Shown: positions 27,282-36,673, numbered from the stretch's first letter. The stretch: DNA of 64,000 nucleotides from Jiangella alkaliphila (GCF_900105925.1 NZ_LT629791.1:1798001-1862000), one strand, 5' to 3'. The notes: a model not told the origin generated them from the letters alone. Program-made: numbers and translations.

Positions 27282-27710
27282 ATGAGCACCGACGCCGGTT
27301 CGCTGACCACCGACGACCTCGAGTTCCTCCGACGTCCGCTGCACGGGTTCCTGTCCATGGCCGGGGGACCGCTGCCGCCGCAGCCCCGTCCGGTGTGGTT
27401 CGAGGCCACCGCCGAGGGCACGATCCAGCTGTTCACCGGCCCGGACACCCTCAAGGTGCGGCAGGTACGCCAGGACCCGCGCGCCTCGATCGTCGTCGCC
27501 GCTCCCGTGGGTGAGCGTGAGCGCTGGGTGTCGGTCGCGGGGCGCGCCACGGTGGAGCCCGACGGAGCGCACGAGCTGTGCACCCGCCTGGCCGCCCGCT
27601 ACTGGGACCTCGACGACCCGGTCCGCGCCGCCGACCTCGCCGCGATCCTGGCCGACGACCAGGTGCGTCTGGTCATCCACCCCGAGACCGTCCGCCGCTA
27701 CCGGTACTGA
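27282..27710 (+). CDS. Pyridoxamine 5'-phosphate oxidase-like FMN/F420-binding protein
   Basis: A 142-residue split-barrel protein. It contains a core RPVWFEATAEGTIQLFT, a KVRQVRQDPRASIVVAA motif typical of PNPOx-like and F420-dependent (FDOR) families, and WVSVAGRATVEPDG. Such proteins reduce or bind small cofactors and substrates; the exact reaction cannot be assigned. The ATG is 18 bases after the groEL terminator. It converges on the WYL regulator 2 bases downstream. Confidence 0.75.
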   Translation: MSTDAGSLTTDDLEFLRRPLHGFLSMAGGPLPPQPRPVWFEATAEGTIQLFTGPDTLKVRQVRQDPRASIVVAAPVGERERWVSVAGRATVEPDGAHELCTRLAARYWDLDDPVRAADLAAILADDQVRLVIHPETVRRYRY

Positions 27711-27712
27711 CC

Positions 27713-28672
27713 TCAGCGCGTGCTCTCGGCGGCGCGGACGTAGCGCGCGGCCATGCGGCGGAGGTGGCCGGCGAACTCGGGCGGGTCCAGCACGTCGAAG
27801 TCGACGTCGAGCATGGCCGTGTAGACGGCGATCATCTCGTAGCTGTCGGCGCCGGTGTGGATGACGCAGGTGTGCTCGCTCTCCGGCTCGACGGTGATGG
27901 TCACCGGCAGCTTGGCGGCCACCGCCTCGGCCGGCGCGTGCAGCCGCAGGCTGGCGCGGTACCGCCACAGGGCGAGGTCCAGCCCGCGGTTGACGAAGTC
28001 GGCGACGTCGCCGCCGGGGTCGGAGCGCGGGGCGAACCGCGGCCCGGTCGGGATCTTCGGCGTCATCCGGTCCACCCGGAACGTCCGCCAGTCCGACCGG
28101 TCCACGTCCCAGGCGACGAGGTACCAGCGGCGGCCGCGGTTGACCAGGCGGTGCGGCTCGACCTCGCGGCGCGACGAGCCGCCGTCGTGGCCGACGTAGT
28201 CGAAGCGGAGCCGTTCGTGGTCGCGCACGGTGGCCGCGATCGCCGTCAGCACGCCCGAGTCCACCGTCGGCCCGCCGACCGGCACCGGCACGGTCGCCGA
28301 CGACAGCGCGGTCACCCGGTGCCGCAGCCGCGCCGGCAGCACCTGCTCCAGCTTGGCCAGCGCCCGCACCGACGTCTCCTCGATGCCGGTGACGGAGCCG
28401 CCGGCCGCCGTCCGCAGCCCGACCGCGACGGCGACCGCCTCCTCGTCGTCCAGCAGCAGCGGCGGCATCTCGGCGCCGGAGCCGAGCCGGTAGCCGCCGG
28501 ACACACCGGGCGTCGAGTCGACCGGATAGCCCAGCGTGCGCAGCCGGTCGACGTCGCGCCGGACGGTCCGGACGGCGACGCCGAGCCGGCCGGCGAGGTC
28601 GGCGCTGGCCCACTCGCGGCGCAGTTGCAGCAACGACAGCAGCTTCAGCAGCCGGGCCGAGGTTTCCACCAT
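27713..28672 (-). CDS. HTH-WYL transcriptional regulator
   Basis: A 319-residue regulator. It has an N-terminal DeoR-like winged helix (SARLLKLLSLLQLRREWASA, VRTVRRDVDRLRTLGYPV), a GGYRLG wing, a WYL domain in which RRWYLVAWD is clear, and a C-terminal WCX-like part. WYL regulators sense nucleic acid or small ligands. It is divergent from an epoxide hydrolase with a perfect 12-base palindrome in the 62-base gap, so it probably controls that gene and itself. Confidence 0.87.
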   Translation of the reverse strand: MVETSARLLKLLSLLQLRREWASADLAGRLGVAVRTVRRDVDRLRTLGYPVDSTPGVSGGYRLGSGAEMPPLLLDDEEAVAVAVGLRTAAGGSVTGIEETSVRALAKLEQVLPARLRHRVTALSSATVPVPVGGPTVDSGVLTAIAATVRDHERLRFDYVGHDGGSSRREVEPHRLVNRGRRWYLVAWDVDRSDWRTFRVDRMTPKIPTGPRFAPRSDPGGDVADFVNRGLDLALWRYRASLRLHAPAEAVAAKLPVTITVEPESEHTCVIHTGADSYEMIAVYTAMLDVDFDVLDPPEFAGHLRRMAARYVRAAESTR

Positions 28673-28688
28673 GTCGTCGATTCTGACA

Positions 28689-28719
28689 GCAATCGCGGCC
28701 CGTAACTGGCCGCGATTGC
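28689..28719. promoter_or_regulatory. Perfect palindrome between WYL regulator and epoxide hydrolase genes
   Basis: GCAATCGCGGCC and its exact complement GGCCGCGATTGC are separated by seven bases (CGTAACT). This is a likely operator for the WYL regulator, placed 16 bases from both start codons. Confidence 0.75.
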
Positions 28720-28734
28720 CGAGACAGTGGGGTC

Positions 28735-29865
28735 ATGACGAACTCCACCGAGATCCGCCCCTTCCGCATCGAGATCTCCGACGCCGACCTCGCCGACCTG
28801 CGCGACCGGCTGGCCGCCACCCGCTGGCCGGTCGAGGTCGCGGGCACCGGCTGGGAGCGCGGCGTCCCGTCCGGCTATCTCCAGGAGCTGGCCGCGTACT
28901 GGCGCGACGGGTTCGACTGGCGCGCGCAGGAGCGGGCGCTCAACGCGTACCCGCAGTTCACCACCGCGATCGACGGCGCGAACGTGCACTTCCTGCACCT
29001 GCGCTCGGACAACGAGGACGCGCTGCCGCTGCTGCTCCTGCACGGCTGGCCCGGCTCGTTCCTCGAGTTCCTCGAGCTGGTCCCGCTGCTCACCGACGAG
29101 TTCCACCTGGTCATCCCGTCGCTGCCGGGCTACGGGTTCTCCGGCCCGGTCACCGAGACCGGCTGGACCGACGGCCGGTCCGCGGCCGTTCTGGCCGAGC
29201 TGATGGACCGGCTCGGCTACGACCGCTACGGCGTCCAGGGCGGCGACGTCAGCGGGTTCATCGGCCCGGAGGTCGGCCGTGTCGCGCCGGACCACGTCGT
29301 CGGCGTGCACATCAACGCGTTCGTGACGTTCCCGTCCGGCGACCCGGCCGACTTCGAGGGCCTCACCGAGTCCGAGCAGCGGCGGATGGCCGTGTTCGAG
29401 AACTTCCAGCAGGAGCTCGGCGGCTACCTGCAGCTGCAGGGCACCCGGCCGCAGACGGTGTCGTACGGCCTGACCGACTCGCCCACGGCGCAGCTGGCCT
29501 GGATCGTGGAGAAGTTCAAGGACTGGACCGACCCGGCCGGTGAGCTGCCCGAGGACGCCGTCGACCGCGACCGGCTGCTCACCAACGTCAGCCTCTACTG
29601 GTTCACGAACACCGCGAGCTCCACCGCGCACACCTACTACGAGCGGTTCCACGACGCGGCCGGCTGGGCGCCGCGCCAGCGGTCCACCGTCCCGACCGCC
29701 GTCGCGAACTTCACCACGGACATCGCGATCCGCCGGTTCGCCGAGCGCGCCGACACGATCGTGCGCTGGACCGAGTTCGACCGTGGCGGCCACTTCGCCG
29801 CGCTGGAGGCGCCCGACCTGCTCGCCGACGACGTCCGCGCGTTCTTCGCCGGCCTGAACAACTGA
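28735..29865 (+). CDS. Epoxide hydrolase (EHN-type), first of a tandem pair
   Basis: A 376-residue alpha/beta hydrolase with an N-terminal EHN domain ([20 protein letters not shown], then TRWPVEV). It has the oxyanion motif [12 protein letters not shown], the nucleophile Asp in VQGGDVSGF (about residues 161-169) and the catalytic His in [10 protein letters not shown] near the C-terminus. It hydrolyses an epoxide to a vicinal diol through an Asp-ester intermediate. The substrate is unknown. The next gene is a close paralogue 12 bases downstream. The mycofactocin locus lies about 3 kb away, whose dehydrogenases could oxidise the alcohol product. Confidence 0.87.
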   Translation: MTNSTEIRPFRIEISDADLADLRDRLAATRWPVEVAGTGWERGVPSGYLQELAAYWRDGFDWRAQERALNAYPQFTTAIDGANVHFLHLRSDNEDALPLLLLHGWPGSFLEFLELVPLLTDEFHLVIPSLPGYGFSGPVTETGWTDGRSAAVLAELMDRLGYDRYGVQGGDVSGFIGPEVGRVAPDHVVGVHINAFVTFPSGDPADFEGLTESEQRRMAVFENFQQELGGYLQLQGTRPQTVSYGLTDSPTAQLAWIVEKFKDWTDPAGELPEDAVDRDRLLTNVSLYWFTNTASSTAHTYYERFHDAAGWAPRQRSTVPTAVANFTTDIAIRRFAERADTIVRWTEFDRGGHFAALEAPDLLADDVRAFFAGLNN

Positions 29866-29877
29866 GGAGACGAGATC

Positions 29878-31023
29878 ATGACCGACATTCGCCCGTTCCG
29901 CATCGACATCTCCGACGCCGACCTGGCCGGCCTGCGCGACCGGCTGGCCCGCACCCGCTGGCCGGTCGAGGTCGCCGGCGCCGGCTGGGAGCGCGGCGTC
30001 CCGCTCCCGTACCTGAAGGAGCTGACCGAGTACTGGCGCGACGGGTTCGACTGGCGGGCCGCCGAAGCCGAGCTGAACGCGCACCCGCAGTTCGTCACCA
30101 CCGTCGACGGCCAGGACCTGCACTTCCTGCACGTCCGGTCGGCCAACCCGGACGCGACGCCGCTGCTGCTGGTGCACGGCTGGCCCAGCTCGGTCGTCGA
30201 GTTCCTCGACCTGATCCCGCTGCTCACCGACGAGTTCCATCTGGTGATCCCGTCGCTGCCCGGATTCGGCTTCTCGCCGCTGTCCGGCCCCGGCTGGGGC
30301 AACCTGTTCCGGGTGGCCGGCGCGGTCGCCGAGCTGATGAGCCGGCTCGGCTACGAGCGGTTCGCGGCGCAGGGCGGCGACCTCGGCGCCGGCGTGGTCG
30401 GCATGCTGGCGATGCTGCACCCCGGCCGCGTCATCGGCACGCATGTCAACGGCCCGTCGCCGTACCCGTTCGGACCGCCGGCCGAGCTGGACGGGCTGTC
30501 CGACGCCGAGAAGGTGCGGGCCGAGCGGTTCAACACGTTCCGCGAGGACGGCATCGGCTACCTCGCTCTGCAGGCCACCCGGCCGCAGACGCTGGCGTAC
30601 GGACTGGCCGACTCGCCGGTCGAGCTGCTGGCCTGGATCGCGGAGAAGTTCCGCGAGTGGACCGACCCGGCCGCCGAGCTGCCCGAGGACGCCGTCGGCC
30701 GCGACCGGCTGCTCACCAACGTCAGCCTCTACTGGTTCACCGGCACCGGCGCGACCGCCGCGCACGTCCTCTACGAGGGGATGCAGGCATACAAGCAGTT
30801 CATGGCCAGCGCGGGTGAGCAGGAGTGGAGCGCCGAGGCGCCCACGCCGCCGCCCGGTGCGGTCGCCGTCTTCGCCGCCGACAGCTCCATCCGCCACCTC
30901 GTCGACCCGATGGGCACGGTGGTGCGCTGGACCGAGTTCGATCGCGGCGGCCACTTCGCCGCGCTGGAGGCGCCCGCCCTGCTCGCCGCCGACGTCAAGG
31001 AGTTCTTCGCGACCCTGCGGTGA
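29878..31023 (+). CDS. Epoxide hydrolase (EHN-type), second of a tandem pair
   Basis: A 381-residue paralogue of the preceding gene, with near-identical EHN start ([20 protein letters not shown]). It carries [13 protein letters not shown], the nucleophile Asp in [11 protein letters not shown] and the His in [10 protein letters not shown]. The cap region differs ([32 protein letters not shown]), which suggests a different substrate. A GAGGAGACGAGATC leader gives a usable ribosome site. It is co-transcribed with the first copy and converges on the mftF-like gene behind a long hairpin. Confidence 0.87.
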   Translation: MTDIRPFRIDISDADLAGLRDRLARTRWPVEVAGAGWERGVPLPYLKELTEYWRDGFDWRAAEAELNAHPQFVTTVDGQDLHFLHVRSANPDATPLLLVHGWPSSVVEFLDLIPLLTDEFHLVIPSLPGFGFSPLSGPGWGNLFRVAGAVAELMSRLGYERFAAQGGDLGAGVVGMLAMLHPGRVIGTHVNGPSPYPFGPPAELDGLSDAEKVRAERFNTFREDGIGYLALQATRPQTLAYGLADSPVELLAWIAEKFREWTDPAAELPEDAVGRDRLLTNVSLYWFTGTGATAAHVLYEGMQAYKQFMASAGEQEWSAEAPTPPPGAVAVFAADSSIRHLVDPMGTVVRWTEFDRGGHFAALEAPALLAADVKEFFATLR

Positions 31024-31040
31024 CGGCGGCAAGGAGTGGC

Positions 31041-31135
31041 GGAGGGGTCGGGGGATGTGGAGCCGGCGTCAAGAGCGCCCTTGGCATGCTTCACCGCCGC
31101 GTAGCGGAGCCGGCGCAGCATCCCCCGACCCCTCC
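31041..31135. terminator. Long-armed inverted repeat between convergent genes
   Basis: GGAGGGGTCGGGGGATG (31041-31057) is perfectly repeated in inverse at 31119-31135, with a 61-base loop that includes a second GGAGCCGGCG pair. It sits over the 3' ends of the epoxide hydrolase and glycosyltransferase genes and would serve as a bidirectional terminator. Confidence 0.55.
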
Positions 31136-32601
31136 GTCCGCCGCACCTCGGCCACGAGGTCGTCCGCCGACCCGACCCGCAGCCGCCAGCCCAGATCGGG
31201 GCGGAGCGGGTCGAGCTCGCCGGTGGCCAGCGCGCCTGACCACATGCCCCAGCCGTACGCGGCGTCGTCGAGGCGCCGGGTGAGCAGCCAGCGGACGGGG
31301 TCGAGGTCCGGGCGCTGCCGCCGCCACTCCAGGACCGACGGGACGACGGCGGCCGCGGCGAGGGCGGGGCGCAGCCGGGGGACGGCGACGCCGGCGGCCA
31401 GCGCCGCGGGCCACCACGTCCGCACGACGGCGTCCGCGGCGGCCTCGCCGGCCCGCAGCGTGCCGCCGCCGGCCAGCCGGACCGCCGTCCGGACCGGGTC
31501 GGGCACCACGCCGCGCAGTTCGGCCGCCAGCAGCGCGCAGGCCGTCGCGGTGATCGCGGCCGCGGCGACCGGCCGCCGCAGCGCCACCGCGGCCCACGCA
31601 GCGGCCGTCCACGGCGACATCGCCAGCGGCCGGGCCGCACCCGGGTGCCGCCGGGCCAGCGGTGCGGCGGTCCGCCCGTAGTAGGCGCGGCGGCCGAGGA
31701 AGGCCCGCGGTGCGGTCAGGTGCTCATGCGCGACCCGGGCGGCCGGCTCGTACCGCACCTGCCGGCCGGCCGACGTCAGCCGCCAGACGAGGTCGACGTC
31801 CTCGCCACCGCGCAGCGAGGTGTCGAACCCGGGGAAGTGCGCGGCCCGCACCAGCACCGTCGCCGTCGGCACGAACGGGATGCGCCCGCCCGGCGTGACG
31901 AGACCGGGCAGGGCGCCGCGGTCGTACGGTGCGCGGTGCTCCTCGTAGCGGTCCAGCCAGCCGCGCCGGCCGGCCTCCAGCGCCACGACGCGGGGCGCGA
32001 CGGCGGCCACCTCGGGGTCGGCGAAGTGCGGCAGCAGCGCGGACAGCCAGCCCGCCGCCGGGACGCAGTCGGAGTCGACGAACGCCAGCACGTCGCCGGT
32101 CGCCACGGCCGCGCCGGCGTTGCGCGCGCCCGGCGCCCGCTGCCGCTCGTCCAGACGGACCAGCCGTGCCCCGCCCGCCGCGGCCACCGCGGCATGCGCG
32201 GCGGCGTCGGCGGACGCGTCGTCGACGACGATCACCTCGTGCACCGGCTCGCCCTCGGCGAGCGACCCGAGCGACCTGAGCGACGCCAGCGCCGTCAGCA
32301 GCCGGGCCAGCTGCCGCGGCCGGTCGCGCACGGGGATCACGACGCTCACCCGCGGCCACCCGGCCGCATCCGCGCGAACCGCCGGCGGCACCGGCAGCGC
32401 CAGCCCGGCCGCGACCAGCGCACGGGCCAGCACGCCGTCGTCCGGCCCGCTCACCCGCCGGCCCGCCAGCCACCCGTCCACCGTCGCCCGCTGCCGCCCG
32501 GACAGCGTCACCACCCGGAACGGCGTCCCGCCGAACAGCACGCCGCCGTCCAGCCAGGCACCGGGGTCCAGCGCGACCCCGAACCCGCCGGGCAGGGTCA
32601 C
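31069..32601 (-). CDS. Second mycofactocin-type family 2 glycosyltransferase (MftF paralogue)
   Basis: A 510-residue membrane-associated GT2 enzyme. It opens LPGGFGVALDPG with a small domain shared with MftF, then a GT-A fold with VSVVIPVRDRP, VIVVDDASAD, FVDSDCVPAAGWL and the GGEDVDLVWRL acid/base segment. Several hydrophobic helices follow in the C-terminal third. MftF adds beta-1,4-glucose units to the mycofactocin core; this paralogue is coupled to mftR (GTGA overlap) rather than to mftE. It may add a different sugar, start the chain or act under different conditions. The last ~25 residues overlap the terminator hairpin and look non-conserved. Confidence 0.8.
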   Translation of the reverse strand: MTLPGGFGVALDPGAWLDGGVLFGGTPFRVVTLSGRQRATVDGWLAGRRVSGPDDGVLARALVAAGLALPVPPAVRADAAGWPRVSVVIPVRDRPRQLARLLTALASLRSLGSLAEGEPVHEVIVVDDASADAAAHAAVAAAGGARLVRLDERQRAPGARNAGAAVATGDVLAFVDSDCVPAAGWLSALLPHFADPEVAAVAPRVVALEAGRRGWLDRYEEHRAPYDRGALPGLVTPGGRIPFVPTATVLVRAAHFPGFDTSLRGGEDVDLVWRLTSAGRQVRYEPAARVAHEHLTAPRAFLGRRAYYGRTAAPLARRHPGAARPLAMSPWTAAAWAAVALRRPVAAAAITATACALLAAELRGVVPDPVRTAVRLAGGGTLRAGEAAADAVVRTWWPAALAAGVAVPRLRPALAAAAVVPSVLEWRRQRPDLDPVRWLLTRRLDDAAYGWGMWSGALATGELDPLRPDLGWRLRVGSADDLVAEVRRTEGSGDAAPAPLRGGEACQGRS

Positions 32602-33242
32602 GTCGCGAACCGCTCGCCCAGCATCCGCAGCGCCGACTCGAGCAGCTCGGTGAGGTCGGCGTCCTCGTGCACCAGCCACTGCTCGTAGGCCGACAGCGCG
32701 ATGCCGAGCATGGTCCACGCCAGCGCCTGCGGTTCCAGGGTGTCCGCCGGCACCTCGAGCCGCCGGGCGGCGTACTCGGCCACGACGTCGCGCCACGCCT
32801 GGAACTTCAGCGTCGAGTGCGCGAGCAGCGCCGGGACGCCCAGCAGCAGCCGCATGCGCTGCCGGTGCCACGGCACCTCCTCGGGCGGGATGCGGTTGAA
32901 CTCGATCACCGACGCGCAGACGGCGTCCATCAGCGGGAGGTCGTCGGGGAGGCCGTCGAGGTACGCGCGCATGCGGTCCAGCTGGGCCTCGAAGTCGCCC
33001 CACGGCAGGTCGTTCTTCGAGGCGAAGTAGCGGAAGAACGTGCGCCGCCCGATGCCGGCCGCGGCCGCGATGTCGTCGACGGTGGTGTCCTCGAAGCCGC
33101 GCTCGGCGAACAGCGTCAGCGCGACGTGGCTGAGCTCCGCCTGAGTGGTGGACGGACGCCGTCCCAGCCGAGGCGCACCGCTCTCACCTGCAGGGGAACC
33201 GTCGTCGGTGGGCAAAGTCGGGTCACCCCTTCCATTCGGCAC
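32598..33242 (-). CDS. mftR: Mycofactocin system TetR-family regulator
   Basis: A 214-residue TetR regulator with the HTH segment ELSHVALTLFAERGFEDTTV followed by IAAAAGIGRRTFFRYFASKNDL and a C-terminal ligand domain. Its position divergent to mftA and the motif RIPPEEVPWHRQRM fit MftR. In mycobacteria, MftR represses the mft operon and responds to long-chain acyl-CoAs; the same is inferred here. Its stop overlaps the start of the second glycosyltransferase. The 54-base gap to mftA presumably holds its operator. Confidence 0.88.
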   Translation of the reverse strand: MPNGRGDPTLPTDDGSPAGESGAPRLGRRPSTTQAELSHVALTLFAERGFEDTTVDDIAAAAGIGRRTFFRYFASKNDLPWGDFEAQLDRMRAYLDGLPDDLPLMDAVCASVIEFNRIPPEEVPWHRQRMRLLLGVPALLAHSTLKFQAWRDVVAEYAARRLEVPADTLEPQALAWTMLGIALSAYEQWLVHEDADLTELLESALRMLGERFAT

Positions 33243-33294
33243 TGGGTGCCATTAGTATCCGAACCATACCGCCAACTCGACCTGAAGGAGCATG
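33238..33294. promoter_or_regulatory. Putative mftA promoter and MftR operator region
   Basis: GGCACTGGGTGCC (33238-33250) is a short palindrome spanning the mftR start. TAGTAT (33253-33258) fits a -10 box for mftA, and AAGGAG at 33285-33290 is the mftA ribosome site, 6 bases before the ATG. The assignment of the palindrome to MftR is inference. Confidence 0.4.
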
Positions 33295-33296
33295 TC

Positions 33297-33401
33297 ATGA
33301 GCCAGACGGATCAGACAGCGGTGACCGAGCCTGACGACCTCGTCGAGGACGACTCTCTGGTGGAAGAGGTCTCCATCGACGGCATGTGCGGCGTGTACTG
33401 A
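33297..33401 (+). CDS. mftA: Mycofactocin precursor peptide MftA
   Basis: A 34-residue peptide with an acidic leader (about residues 1-24) and the invariant C-terminal core IDGMCGVY. MftC decarboxylates and cross-links the terminal Val-Tyr pair, MftE releases the Gly-Val-Tyr-derived core, and MftD and MftF finish the redox cofactor. A preceding ATG at 33292 reads into an immediate stop, so the second ATG is used, with AAGGAG at ideal spacing. It is the first gene of the plus-strand mycofactocin operon. Confidence 0.97.
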   Translation: MSQTDQTAVTEPDDLVEDDSLVEEVSIDGMCGVY

Positions 33402-33409
33402 GCACCGCC

Positions 33410-33685
33410 GTGCCCGCCATCGACCTGGACCGGGCCTTCGACCTGCACCCGCAGGTCGCGGTGCGGCCCGAGCCGTTCGGGGCGCTGCTGTACCACTTCG
33501 GCACCCGCCGGCTCTCCTTCCTCAAGGACCGCACGCTGCTGGCCGTCGTGCAGTCGCTCGCGGCCGAACCGACGGCGCGGGCGGCCTGTTCCGCGGCCGG
33601 TGTCGGCGGCGCCGACCTGCCGCGGTACCAGAAGGCGCTCGACGTCCTGGTGCAGTCCCAGATGGTCGTCGAGAGGACCCCATGA
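33410..33685 (+). CDS. mftB: Mycofactocin RiPP recognition chaperone MftB
   Basis: A 91-residue PqqD-like winged-helix protein that binds the MftA leader and presents it to MftC. It contains the family motifs DLHPQVAVRPEPFGALLYHFG and RRLSFLKDRTLLAVV. I start it at a GTG 8 bases after mftA because the homologous region begins there (VPAIDLDRAF); a GTG at 33386 overlapping mftA is an alternative. The stop overlaps the mftC start (ATGA), so B and C are produced together. Confidence 0.92.
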   Translation: MPAIDLDRAFDLHPQVAVRPEPFGALLYHFGTRRLSFLKDRTLLAVVQSLAAEPTARAACSAAGVGGADLPRYQKALDVLVQSQMVVERTP

Positions 33686-34926
33686 CCACCGCAACCACGC
33701 CGAAGCTGGTCGAACTCTTCGAGCATGGACTCGACGCGCCCATCTGCCTCACCTGGGAGCTCACCTACGCCTGCAACCTGTCCTGCGTGCACTGCCTGTC
33801 CAGCTCCGGCCGGCGCGACCCGCGCGAACTGAGCACCGAGGAGTGCAAGGCGGTCATCGACGAGCTCGAGCGCATGCAGGTGTTCTACGTGAACATCGGC
33901 GGCGGCGAGCCGACCGTGCGGCCGGACTTCTGGGAACTGGTCGACTACGCGACGGAGCACCGCGTCGGCGTGAAGTTCTCCACCAACGGCGTCAAGATCG
34001 ACACCGAGGTCGCGGCCCGGCTGGCCGCCAGCGACTACGTCGACGTGCAGATCTCCCTCGACGGCGCGACCGCCGACGTCAACGACCTCGTCCGCGGGCC
34101 GGGCTCGTACGCCACCGCGATCCGGGCGATGGAGCACCTGGCCGCCGCCGGCTTCACCGGGTTCAAGATCTCCGTGGTCGTGACCCGGCAGAACGCCGGC
34201 CAGCTGGACGACTTCAAGGCCATCGCCGACCGCTACGGCGCCCAGCTGCGGCTCACCCGGCTGCGCCCGTCCGGCCGCGGCGCCGACGTCTGGGACGAGC
34301 TGCACCCGACCGCCCAGCAGCAGCGCGAGCTGTACGACTGGCTGCTCGACCACGGCGAGAACGTGCTCACCGGCGACTCGTTCTTCCACCTGTCCGCGTA
34401 CGGCGAGTCGCTGCCGGGCCTCAATCTGTGCGGCGCCGGCCGTGTCGTCTGCCTGATCGACCCGGTCGGGGACGTGTACGCGTGCCCGTTCGCCATCCAC
34501 GAGTCGTTCCTGGCCGGCAACGTCCGCGCCGAGGGCGGTTTCACCCGGGTCTGGCGCGAGTCGGACCTGTTCGCCGAGCTGCGCAGCCCGCAGACCGGCG
34601 GCGCGTGCACGAAGTGCCAGCACTTCGACTCCTGCCGCGGCGGCTGCATGGCGGCGAAGTTCTTCACCGGCCTGCCGCTGGACGGGCCGGACCCGGAGTG
34701 TGTGCAGGGTTACGGCGCGGACGCGCTGCTGGCCCGTGGCGACGTCCGCCCCCCGAAGCCGGACGTCGACCACTCCCACCGGACCGCGCCCGCGAGCCCC
34801 CGCCGCGGGCACGGTCCGGTCCCGGTCACCATCGCGCGCCGGCGCCCCGAACGTCCGCCGGTCAGCGCGTGCGAAGAGAGCCCGCTCGCGGGCCTGGATC
34901 TCAGCGGGGTGCGTAGCAACACCTGA
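33682..34926 (+). CDS. mftC: Mycofactocin radical SAM maturase MftC
   Basis: A 414-residue radical SAM/SPASM enzyme that oxidatively decarboxylates the C-terminal Tyr of MftA and forms the Val-Tyr cross-link. The SAM cluster motif is CNLSCVHC (Cys31, 35, 38). Auxiliary cluster ligands are Cys250, 257, 268, 309, 312, 318, 322 and 340. GGGEPTVRPDF is the SAM-binding strand. The C-terminal ~65 residues are Pro/Arg-rich and not part of the conserved enzyme. In mycobacteria mftD follows directly; here five dehydrogenase genes follow instead, 21 bases on. Confidence 0.96.
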   Translation: MTTATTPKLVELFEHGLDAPICLTWELTYACNLSCVHCLSSSGRRDPRELSTEECKAVIDELERMQVFYVNIGGGEPTVRPDFWELVDYATEHRVGVKFSTNGVKIDTEVAARLAASDYVDVQISLDGATADVNDLVRGPGSYATAIRAMEHLAAAGFTGFKISVVVTRQNAGQLDDFKAIADRYGAQLRLTRLRPSGRGADVWDELHPTAQQQRELYDWLLDHGENVLTGDSFFHLSAYGESLPGLNLCGAGRVVCLIDPVGDVYACPFAIHESFLAGNVRAEGGFTRVWRESDLFAELRSPQTGGACTKCQHFDSCRGGCMAAKFFTGLPLDGPDPECVQGYGADALLARGDVRPPKPDVDHSHRTAPASPRRGHGPVPVTIARRRPERPPVSACEESPLAGLDLSGVRSNT

Positions 34927-34947
34927 CATCCACGAAGGAGGCGCGCA

Positions 34948-35760
34948 ATGGGGCGTGTCGAAGGCAAGGTCGCGTTCATCACCGGTGCGGCTCGCGGTCA
35001 GGGCCGCAGCCACGCGGTCCGGCTGGCGCAGGAGGGCGCCGACGTCATCGCGATCGACCTGTGCGGCCCGGTGCCCGGCATCGGCTACCCGCCGGCGACG
35101 CCGGAGGACCTCGAGCAGACGGTCAAGGACGTCGAGGCGCTGGACCGCCGCATCGTCGCCCGGCAGGCCGACGTCCGCGACCGCGATGCGATGAAGGCGG
35201 CCATCGACGAGGGCGTGGCCGAGCTCGGCCGGCTGGACATCGTCGTGGCCAACGCCGGCATCTGCATCCTCGCGCCGTGGGACGAGGTGACGCCGGAGGT
35301 CTTCCGCGACACCCTCGACATCAACCTCACCGGCGTCTGGAACTCCGTCCAGCTGGCCGCGCCGCACCTGGTGGCCGCCGGCGGCGGGTCGATCATCATG
35401 ACCAGCTCCGCGGCCGGCCTCAAGGGGCTGCCGTTCCTGACGCCGTACGTCGCCGCCAAACACGGCGTCGTCGGGCTGATGCGGGCGTTCGCCCACGAGC
35501 TGGCCGAGCACCACATCAGGGTCAACAGCGTCCACCCCACCGGCGTCGACACCCCGATGGGCGCGGGCGACGGCATGGCCCAGATCGGCGCGTGGCTCGA
35601 GCAGCACCCGCGGCTGGCCGGCATGTTCACCAACAGCCTGCCGGTCGAGATCACCCAGCCGGTCGACATCAGCAACGCCGTGCTGTTCCTCGCCTCCGAC
35701 GAGGCCCGCTACGTGACGGCGCTGACGATGACCGTCGACGCCGGCAACACCCAGTATTGA
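34948..35760 (+). CDS. Mycofactocin-coupled short-chain dehydrogenase, copy 1
   Basis: A 270-residue SDR of the mycofactocin-associated class. These enzymes hold NAD non-exchangeably and pass electrons to mycofactocin. The nucleotide motif is [12 protein letters not shown], followed by the class-specific insertion ([16 protein letters not shown]) between strands. The active site is TSSAAG with Tyr167 and Lys171. GAAGGAGGCGC precedes the ATG. Relative to copies 2, 4 and 5 it lacks the roughly ten-residue loop after the QND/QNE motif and has [12 protein letters not shown] there, so its substrate probably differs. Confidence 0.92.
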   Translation: MGRVEGKVAFITGAARGQGRSHAVRLAQEGADVIAIDLCGPVPGIGYPPATPEDLEQTVKDVEALDRRIVARQADVRDRDAMKAAIDEGVAELGRLDIVVANAGICILAPWDEVTPEVFRDTLDINLTGVWNSVQLAAPHLVAAGGGSIIMTSSAAGLKGLPFLTPYVAAKHGVVGLMRAFAHELAEHHIRVNSVHPTGVDTPMGAGDGMAQIGAWLEQHPRLAGMFTNSLPVEITQPVDISNAVLFLASDEARYVTALTMTVDAGNTQY

Positions 35761-35831
35761 CCGACGTCGTGACCGGGATGCCGACTGGACGCCTAGGCGG
35801 CGCCGATCACCCTACGGAGAGGAGGCACGCA

Positions 35832-36662
35832 ATGGGGCGTGTCGACGGAAAGGTCGCCTTCATCACGGGCGCGGCGCGGGGCCAGGGCCGCAGCCACGCG
35901 GTCCGGCTGGCACAGGAGGGCGCGGACATCATCGCGGTCGACCTCTGCGGGCAGATCGACACCGTGCCGTTCCCGATGTCGACGCCGGAGGACCTGGCCG
36001 AGACGGTCAAGGAGGTCGAGGCGCTGGACCGGCGCATCGTCGCCACCCAGGCCGACGTGCGCGACTACGACGCCGTCCAGGCCGCGCTCGACGAGGGCGT
36101 CGCCCAGCTGGGCCGGCTGGACATCGTCGCCGCCAACGCCGGCATCAGCGAGGAGGGCACTCCGGCCGCCGACATGGACGAGCGGAGCTGGCAGAACACC
36201 ATCGACGTCAACCTGACCGGCGTCTGGCACACCTGCAAGGCCGCCGTTCCGCACCTGCGCGCCGCCGGCGGCGGGTCGATCGTCATCACCAGCTCCGGCG
36301 CCGGGCTGAAGGGGATGGCGAACCTCGCCGCGTACGTCTCGGCCAAGCACGGCCTGGTCGGCCTGATGCGCACGCTCGCCAACGAGCTGGCGCCGGACAT
36401 GGTCCGGGTGAACTCGGTGCACCCGGGCGTGGTGAACACCCCGATGGTGCAGAACGACGCGATCTACAAGCTGTTCCGGCCCGACCTGGAGCAGCCGACC
36501 CGCGACGACACGCTGGACGTGTTCCGGTCGCTGCACGCCCTCGACATCCCGTGGCTCGAGGCCGTGGACATCTCCAACGCAGTCCTGTTCCTGGCCTCGG
36601 ACGAGGCGCGGTACGTCACCGGCGTCACCCTGCCGGTCGACGGTGGATTCTTCGTGAAGTGA
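35832..36662 (+). CDS. Mycofactocin-coupled short-chain dehydrogenase, copy 2
   Basis: A 276-residue paralogue with [19 protein letters not shown], insertion [21 protein letters not shown]-type active site, Tyr168 and Lys172. Its substrate loop reads [18 protein letters not shown], the form typical of mycofactocin SDRs annotated as carveol-type dehydrogenases. A GGAGAGGAGGCACGC leader gives a strong ribosome site. The 71-base gap after copy 1 is the largest between the five copies and could hold an internal promoter. Confidence 0.92.
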   Translation: MGRVDGKVAFITGAARGQGRSHAVRLAQEGADIIAVDLCGQIDTVPFPMSTPEDLAETVKEVEALDRRIVATQADVRDYDAVQAALDEGVAQLGRLDIVAANAGISEEGTPAADMDERSWQNTIDVNLTGVWHTCKAAVPHLRAAGGGSIVITSSGAGLKGMANLAAYVSAKHGLVGLMRTLANELAPDMVRVNSVHPGVVNTPMVQNDAIYKLFRPDLEQPTRDDTLDVFRSLHALDIPWLEAVDISNAVLFLASDEARYVTGVTLPVDGGFFVK

Positions 36663-36673
36663 GGAGAGCATCG

